Origin: Pseudomonadota bacterium
GTDB lineage: Bacteria; Pseudomonadota; Alphaproteobacteria; Rhodospirillales; 2-02-FULL-58-16
Length of the DNA stretch: 18,715 bases
Direction of reading: 5' to 3'
Assembly: GCA_022572335.1 (NCBI GenBank)
Contig: JACZWD010000021.1
Location: 1 to 18,715 of the forward strand
This document shows positions 14,180 through 18,715 of the stretch, one piece after another (within the stretch, counting starts at the first letter, position 1; each line of letters begins with the position of its first letter). The notes beneath the pieces were generated by a model that saw only the letters and a program-made list of their open reading frames with translations, did no database searches and was not told the DNA's origin. Position numbers and translations under genes: made by a program.

Positions 14180-15700
14180 TCAGGCGGCCTTCAGGGGAAG
14201 CGCGACAAAGCGTTCCTGGGCCTCCCGGTTGATCAAGAGCAGCACCGCTTTCTGGCGTTGCTGCCTGGCCTGCCTGATCCGGGCGGCCACGTCGGCGGGC
14301 GACGACACCCGGGCGTTGCCCACCGAGACGATCACGTCGCCCGCGGTCAGGCCCTTTTTCGCCGCCCAACTGTCGGCGGCGACGCCGGTGACGACGACGC
14401 CGGCGATGTCGTCGCCGATCCCGTAGGCGCGGCGGACCGCCGGGTCCAAGCGGCTAAGCTGCATGCCCTGGACCTCGGCCTCGGCGGCGCCGCCGAGGCG
14501 CATGGATTCGGGCATGCGGCCGATGCGGACGCGCACGGTCTTCTCCTTGCCGTCGCGCCAGACGGTGAGTTTCGCCGACTTGCCGCCCTCGATCCCGGCG
14601 ATCAGCCTGGGCAGGTCGCGGACGGTGCGCACCCGCCGGCCGTCGACGGCGAGGATCACGTCGCCCTGTTCGAGGCCGGCTTCCGCGGCCGGGCTGTCGG
14701 GGATGACCCTGGAGACGATGGCGCCCCGGGCCTTGTCCAGGCTCAGACTGGCCGCCATGTCCTTGTTCACCGCCTGGATGTTGACGCCGAGCCACCCGCG
14801 CTCGACTCTGCCGTCGTCTTTGAGGTCGGCGATCACCTCCTGGGCAAGCGACGACGGGATGGCGAAGCCGATGCCGACGCTGCCGCCGGTGGGTGAGAAG
14901 ATGGCGGTGTTGACGCCGATCACCTCGCCCCGGAGGTTGAATGCCGGGCCGCCGGAATTGCCCTTGTTGATGGGAGCGTCGATTTGCAGGAAGTCGTCAT
15001 AGGGGCCGTTGCCGATGGCGCGGCCGCGGGCCGAAATGATGCCGGCGGTCACCGTGTGGTCGAGGCCGAACGGGTTGCCGACCGCCACCACCCAGTCGCC
15101 GACACGCACCGCGTCCGAATCGCCGAAGGGAACGAAGGGCAGATCCCGGTCCGCCTCGATCTTGATCAGGGCGAGGTCGGTCTTGCGGTCGCGGCCGATC
15201 AGAGTCGCCTCGTACTGCTCTTCATCCTTGAGGGTGACCAGGATCTTCTCGGCCCCGCGGACCACGTGGTCGTTGGTCACGATGTAGCCGTCCTTGTCGA
15301 TGATGAAGCCCGACCCCATGCCCTGCATCCGGTGTTGCCCGGGCCGGCGCCCGTGATCGCCGCCGAAACGCTTTCCGAACTCGTCGCCGAAGAAGCGCCG
15401 GAAGAACTCGGGCATGTCCTTGGGCCCGTGGAATTCCCGGGGGTCCATGCGCGCCGGGGTCGCGGAGTCCCCGGCCGTCACCTGGATGTTGACCACCGCC
15501 GGGCCGACCTTCTCGATCATATCGGCGAAGCTCGCCGGCAGGGCGTTACCGGCCACCGCCGCCGCGGCCGGCGCCGTGGCGGCGGTGAGCGTGTTCGCGG
15601 TGCCGATCGCCACCGCCCCGCCGGCGATGGCAAGCACCGCCACCACGGCCGCCACCCTGCCGGCGGCGCGCCCGCGGTTTGCGTATTCCTGTGTCTTCAT
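14180..15700 (-). CDS. Periplasmic serine protease, HtrA/DegP (Do) family
   Basis: The product is 506 aa. The N-terminus holds a membrane segment or signal (about 15-42, VAAVVAVLAIAGGAVAIGTANTL), so it is exported or membrane-tethered. The trypsin-like domain carries the full triad: His145 (TNDHVV), Asp175 (KTDLALIKI) and Ser249 (GNSGGPAF). The LA-loop has Q/H/G-rich spacing typical of DegP-like proteins. Two PDZ domains follow, at about 300-395 (RGWLGVNIQ, GDVILAVDG) and about 405-500 (GVVVTGVAADSWAAKKGL, GDVIVSVG). Family members degrade or refold misfolded envelope proteins. ATG 15700 follows AGGAGAAGG; an in-frame upstream start at 15778 would add 26 residues without a ribosome site. It is first in a leftward cluster with a CpxRA-like pair. 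I cannot tell DegP from DegQ by sequence, so no symbol is given. Confidence 0.95.
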   Translation of the reverse strand: MKTQEYANRGRAAGRVAAVVAVLAIAGGAVAIGTANTLTAATAPAAAAVAGNALPASFADMIEKVGPAVVNIQVTAGDSATPARMDPREFHGPKDMPEFFRRFFGDEFGKRFGGDHGRRPGQHRMQGMGSGFIIDKDGYIVTNDHVVRGAEKILVTLKDEEQYEATLIGRDRKTDLALIKIEADRDLPFVPFGDSDAVRVGDWVVAVGNPFGLDHTVTAGIISARGRAIGNGPYDDFLQIDAPINKGNSGGPAFNLRGEVIGVNTAIFSPTGGSVGIGFAIPSSLAQEVIADLKDDGRVERGWLGVNIQAVNKDMAASLSLDKARGAIVSRVIPDSPAAEAGLEQGDVILAVDGRRVRTVRDLPRLIAGIEGGKSAKLTVWRDGKEKTVRVRIGRMPESMRLGGAAEAEVQGMQLSRLDPAVRRAYGIGDDIAGVVVTGVAADSWAAKKGLTAGDVIVSVGNARVSSPADVAARIRQARQQRQKAVLLLINREAQERFVALPLKAA

Positions 15701-15873
15701 CGTCCTTCTCCTCTGTTGGCCGGTTGCGGACGGCGGGGCGAAGCGCGCCCCCCATCGGGGCCTTCGCTCCCGCCGCACACCGGCTGGTTGCCGTGGAGAC
15801 TACGTCCCGTCACCTTACGGGGCGCTGTCCGGCGGGTTACAAATCGGTAAGGTTCGCGCGCGCGGCGGCGGGT

Positions 15874-15902
15874 TTGTCCTTTGCCGCGAATCTCTGTAGG
15901 TT
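15874..15902 (+). promoter_or_regulatory. Putative promoter of queA-tgt-queF
   Basis: TTGTCC (15874-15879) is followed after 17 bases by TAGGTT (15897-15902), about 31 bases before the queA ATG. The short leader agrees with the lack of a clear ribosome site. I see no preQ1 riboswitch-like element in the 232-bp space shared with the divergent protease gene, nor a clear protease promoter. Confidence 0.4.
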
Positions 15903-15932
15903 GCGTGCCGGCCCGCCACACCGTCCCGACCC

Positions 15933-16973
15933 ATGAACGTGGATGATTTCGATTTCGACCTGCCGCGCGAATGCATCGCGCAACGGCCCGCGGTCCCCAA
16001 GGACTCGGCGCGGCTCCTGGAAGTGGGCCGGGCGGCGGACGGGGACGACGGGCTGCGCGACCATACGGTGCGCGACCTGCCCGACCTCCTCGGCGCCGGC
16101 GACATCGTCGTCTTCAACGACACCCGGGTGATCCCCGCCCGCCTGGCGGGACGGTGCGGCCCTGCCAGGGTGGAAGTGACCCTGCACCGCCGGATCGATC
16201 CGGCGGTATGGCTGGCCTTCGCCAGGCCGGCGCGCAAGCTGCACGTGGGCGACAGGGTGGACTTCGCGCCGGGCTTCGCCGCCCGGGTCGCCGCCAAGGG
16301 CGCGGACGGCGAGGTGACCCTGGCCTTCACCCGGGCCGGCGGCGACCTGATGGCGGCCCTGGAGCGCCATGGGTTCATGCCCCTGCCGCCCTATATCAAG
16401 CGCCCCGGCCTCGCCGACGCCCGGGACCGGCAGGATTACCAGACCATGTTCGCCGAGAAAGACGGCGCGGTGGCGGCGCCGACGGCGGCCCTGCACTTCA
16501 CGCCGGGCCTGATGGCGGCCCTGGAGGCGCGCGGCGTCGAGACGGCGTTCCTCACCCTGCACGTCGGCGCCGGGACCTTCCTGCCGGTGCGCGTCCAGGA
16601 CACCGACGACCACCGGATGCACCCCGAATCGGGCGAGGTCCCGGCTGAGACGGCCGAGGCCGTCAACGCCGCCGCCGGCCGCATCGTGGCCGTGGGCAGC
16701 ACCGTGCTCAGGCTGCTCGAGGCCGCGGCCGCGGAAGACGGGCGCCTGCGCCCCTTTGCCGGGGACACGGACATCTTCATCACGCCGGGATACCGGTTCA
16801 GGATCGTCGACGTGCTGCTCACCAATTTCCACCTGCCGCGCACGACCCTGTTCATGCTGGTCTGCGCCTTCGCCGGCACGGCGCCCATGAAGCGGGCCTA
16901 CGAACACGCGAAACGGGAGGGCTACCGCTTCTACTCCTACGGCGACTGCTGCCTGCTGGAGCGGACGTCGTGA
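15933..16973 (+). CDS. queA: S-adenosylmethionine:tRNA ribosyltransferase-isomerase
   Basis: The product is 346 aa, the normal QueA length. The enzyme transfers and isomerises the ribosyl part of SAM onto preQ1 at position 34 of GUN-anticodon tRNAs, giving epoxyqueuosine. Family landmarks run along the protein: DFDFDLPRECIAQRP at the N-terminus, GDIVVFNDTRVIPARL, LPPYIKRPG with the DRQDYQTMFAEKDGAVAAPTA segment, LHVGAGTFLPVR, and the C-terminal LLTNFHLPRTTLFMLVCAFAG. ATG 15933 matches the expected N-terminus, though only a poor ribosome site is seen. Its TGA overlaps the GTG start of tgt by four bases, so the two are translationally coupled. Transcription diverges from the protease gene. Confidence 0.97.
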   Translation: MNVDDFDFDLPRECIAQRPAVPKDSARLLEVGRAADGDDGLRDHTVRDLPDLLGAGDIVVFNDTRVIPARLAGRCGPARVEVTLHRRIDPAVWLAFARPARKLHVGDRVDFAPGFAARVAAKGADGEVTLAFTRAGGDLMAALERHGFMPLPPYIKRPGLADARDRQDYQTMFAEKDGAVAAPTAALHFTPGLMAALEARGVETAFLTLHVGAGTFLPVRVQDTDDHRMHPESGEVPAETAEAVNAAAGRIVAVGSTVLRLLEAAAAEDGRLRPFAGDTDIFITPGYRFRIVDVLLTNFHLPRTTLFMLVCAFAGTAPMKRAYEHAKREGYRFYSYGDCCLLERTS

Positions 16974-18097
16974 GCGGGCTTTCCTTCCAGGTCCTCGCCA
17001 CCGACGGCCGGGCCCGGCTCGGCCAGGTGCACACCGCCCACGGGATGATCGACACCCCCGCCTTCATGCCCGTCGGCACGGGCGCCACGGTCAAGGCGTT
17101 GACCCCCGAGACGGTGGCGGAGACCGGCACCCAGGTGATCCTGGCCAATACCTATCATCTGATGCTGCGTCCCGGCGCCGACGTGGTGGAAAGACTGGGC
17201 GGGTTGCACCGGTTCATGAACTGGCCCAAGCCCATCCTCACCGATTCCGGCGGCTTCCAGGTGATGTCCCTGGCCAAGTTGCGTGAGGTGCGCGAAGACG
17301 GCGTCGTCTTCACCTCCCACATCGACGGCGCCCGCCACGCGCTGTCGCCGGAACGGGCGGTGGACATCCAGCGCGCCCTCGGCGCCGACATCGCCATGGT
17401 GCTCGACGAATGCACCCCTTACCCGGTGGACGAGACGGCGTGCGCCCGGTCCATGCGCCTGTCCATGCGCTGGGCCGAACGGTCCCGGGCGGCGTTCCGC
17501 GAACGCCCCGGGGCCGGCCTTTTCGGCATCGTCCAGGGCGGAGTCCATGAGCATTTGCGCCGGGAGTCCGCGGCGGCGCTGACCGCCCTGGGATTCGCCG
17601 GTTACGCCATCGGCGGCCTCGCCGTCGGCGAGGGCCAGGCGCTGATGTTCGACACCCTGGAATTGACCACGGCGCTGTTGCCGGAGGACCGTCCACGCTA
17701 CCTCATGGGCGTCGGCAAGCCGGACGACCTGGTGGGGGCGGTGGCGCGCGGCGCCGACATGTTCGATTGCGTGCTGCCCACCCGGTCGGGGCGCACCGGC
17801 CAGGCGTTCACCCGGCGGGGCACGGTGAACCTGCGCAACGCCCGGCACGCGGAGGATTCCCGGCCGCTCGACGCCAACTGCCCGTGCCCCGCCTGCACCC
17901 GATACAGCCGGGCCTACCTGTGTCACCTGGTGCGCTCGAAAGAAATCCTGGGCGCCATGCTGTTGACCCGCCACAACCTGCATTATTATCAGGAGCTGAT
18001 GGTGGGGCTCCGGCGGGCCATCGGCAACGGCACGTTCGAGGCATTCGCCGCGGCGTTCGCCGGGGAACAGGCGGCGGGCGACATCGAACCGGTGTAG
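16970..18097 (+). CDS. tgt: tRNA-guanine transglycosylase (queuine tRNA-ribosyltransferase)
   Basis: The product is 375 aa, full length. It exchanges guanine 34 for preQ1 in tRNA-Asn, -Asp, -His and -Tyr. Key residues are present: general base Asp92 in TDSGGFQ, nucleophile Asp266 in FDCVLPTRSGRTG, substrate-pocket segments DECTPYP and GLAVGEG, and a zinc site of Cys304, Cys306, Cys309 and His335 (CPCPACTRY ... TRHNLHYY). The bacterial type is indicated by the Val-containing GIVQGGV loop. Translation begins at GTG 16970, inside the GTGA overlap with queA, with GGAG at 16958-16961 as ribosome site. queF follows after eight bases. Confidence 0.97.
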   Translation: MSGLSFQVLATDGRARLGQVHTAHGMIDTPAFMPVGTGATVKALTPETVAETGTQVILANTYHLMLRPGADVVERLGGLHRFMNWPKPILTDSGGFQVMSLAKLREVREDGVVFTSHIDGARHALSPERAVDIQRALGADIAMVLDECTPYPVDETACARSMRLSMRWAERSRAAFRERPGAGLFGIVQGGVHEHLRRESAAALTALGFAGYAIGGLAVGEGQALMFDTLELTTALLPEDRPRYLMGVGKPDDLVGAVARGADMFDCVLPTRSGRTGQAFTRRGTVNLRNARHAEDSRPLDANCPCPACTRYSRAYLCHLVRSKEILGAMLLTRHNLHYYQELMVGLRRAIGNGTFEAFAAAFAGEQAAGDIEPV

Positions 18098-18105
18098 GAC
18101 ACGAC

Positions 18106-18570
18106 ATGGCCGACAACAGATACCAGAACCTGACCCAACTCGGCGGCGCCGCCGGCATCCCGGCCTCGCCCGCCGAGGCCGTGCTGGAAACGGTGAGCAA
18201 CCCCGAAACCGGCGCCGATTACGTGGTGCGCCTCACCTGCCCGGAGTTCACCTCGTTGTGCCCGGTGACCGGGCAGCCCGATTTCGCCTGCCTGGTCATC
18301 GACTACGTGCCCGACCGGGCGATCCTGGAAAGCAAGTCGCTGAAACTGTACCTGGCCTCGTTCCGCAACCACGCCGCCTTTCACGAGGAGTGCACGATGA
18401 CCATCGCCCGGCGGCTGACAGAAGAGGTGCGGCCCAAATGGCTGCGCATGGGCGGCTACTGGAATCCGCGCGGCGGCATCCCCATCGACGTCTACTACCA
18501 GACCGGCGAGCCGCCCGCCGGCCTGTGGATCCCCGACCCCGGCGTCGCGCCGTACCGGGGGCGGGGGTAG
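18106..18570 (+). CDS. queF: NADPH-dependent 7-cyano-7-deazaguanine reductase (preQ0 reductase), unimodular
   Basis: The product is 154 aa, the short (YkvM/unimodular) QueF type. It reduces the nitrile preQ0 to the amine preQ1, the substrate of Tgt. The thioimide-forming Cys52 lies in EFTSLCPVTGQPDFA, with Asp59 as proton donor. The QueF signature ESKSLKLYL follows (75-83), then FRNHAAFHEE with His93/Glu94 for substrate binding. The spacing between these residues matches Bacillus QueF (Cys55, Asp62, Glu97). It starts at ATG 18106 after AGGA, eight bases past tgt, and closes the operon. With QueA and Tgt it covers three consecutive steps; preQ0 synthesis genes (queC, queD, queE) and the final reductase (queG/queH) are not in view. 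Confidence 0.97.
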   Translation: MADNRYQNLTQLGGAAGIPASPAEAVLETVSNPETGADYVVRLTCPEFTSLCPVTGQPDFACLVIDYVPDRAILESKSLKLYLASFRNHAAFHEECTMTIARRLTEEVRPKWLRMGGYWNPRGGIPIDVYYQTGEPPAGLWIPDPGVAPYRGRG

Positions 18571-18613
18571 GGGACTCCTTCGACCATCCGGTTACGGAAG
18601 ACACCAATCTTTT

Positions 18614-18680
18614 CCTCTGCGTCCCTCCGCGGCCTCCGCGTTAAAATTACCAACGCCGAGGACGCAGAGGGACGCCGAGG
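18614..18680. repeat. Imperfect palindromic repeat downstream of queF
   Basis: CCTCTGCGTCC (18614-18624) is the exact reverse complement of GGACGCAGAGG (18660-18670). Inside it, CTCCGCGTT (18634-18642) pairs with AACGCCGAG (18652-18660) with one mismatch around a short AT-rich loop. The same short unit recurs (GACGCAGAGG, then GACGCCGAGG at 18671-18680). Repeats built on ACGCAGAGG-like units are, from memory, dispersed in many bacterial genomes. It may end the que transcript; an A-run follows, favouring termination on the minus strand. Confidence 0.6.
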
Positions 18681-18715
18681 GATTAAAAAATAACGCCATC
18701 ACGGCCCGACGGCTT

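Noticed and set aside
15701..15932. Possible preQ1 riboswitch upstream of queA
   Set aside because: The space shared with the protease gene shows no A-rich tail and small stem-loop arrangement expected for preQ1-I, and the predicted queA leader is only about 25-30 nt.
1..18715. CRISPR array, toxin-antitoxin pair, prophage or secretion cluster
   Set aside because: No regularly spaced repeats, nuclease, phage structural or paired toxin/antitoxin genes were found. TolC stands alone without a transporter partner.

Overview
The window is about 18.7 kb of a G+C-rich chromosome. Coding lines run near 70-75% G+C (45 of 60 bases at 16681-16740). It looks like an alphaproteobacterium, probably of the Rhodospirillales type. 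The reasons are a PopZ (DUF2497) gene, the order PIMT-like methyltransferase - tolC - popZ - valS, a ScfR/RamB-type regulator, and hairpin-rich intergenic repeats of a kind I associate with that order. The taxonomic call is inference from gene content.

Layout. (1) 1-891 (+): 3' part of a class V aminotransferase/cysteine desulfurase-like gene, cut by the window edge. (2) 892-2137: a 9-bp inverted repeat, an AT-rich orphan gene for a membrane-anchored protein (1084-2019, +), and a four-hairpin array. (3) 2138-8414 (-), transcribed right to left: PIMT-family methyltransferase, TolC-type outer-membrane channel, PopZ, valyl-tRNA synthetase, and a DUF3105 membrane protein. (4) 8601-8756 (+): tandem tRNA-Cys(GCA) and tRNA-Asn(GTT), followed by a terminator and a structured non-coding stretch with a 15-bp inverted repeat. 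(5) 9030-11730: a ScfR-type regulator (-) and a PanE/ApbA-family reductase (+), divergent from an AT-rich control region. A strong terminator follows the reductase. (6) 11937-15700 (-): HtrA/DegP protease, then an OmpR-type response regulator and histidine kinase that overlap by 14 bp. (7) 15933-18570 (+): queA-tgt-queF, three queuosine steps in one tight operon. (8) 18614-18680: an imperfect palindromic repeat at the right edge.

The genes mostly serve core functions: tRNA charging and modification, polar organisation, outer-membrane export and envelope protein quality control. DegP beside a CpxRA-like pair suggests envelope-stress sensing. The QueF-Tgt-QueA set takes preQ0 to epoxyqueuosine in GUN-anticodon tRNAs, and tRNA-Asn(GUU), one of the substrates, is encoded in the same window.

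I do not see a convincing new multi-gene system. The most unexplained items are the AT-rich orphan gene and its repeat-bearing flanks, the structured non-coding stretch after tRNA-Asn, and the palindrome lying on the predicted -10 of the ScfR-type regulator.
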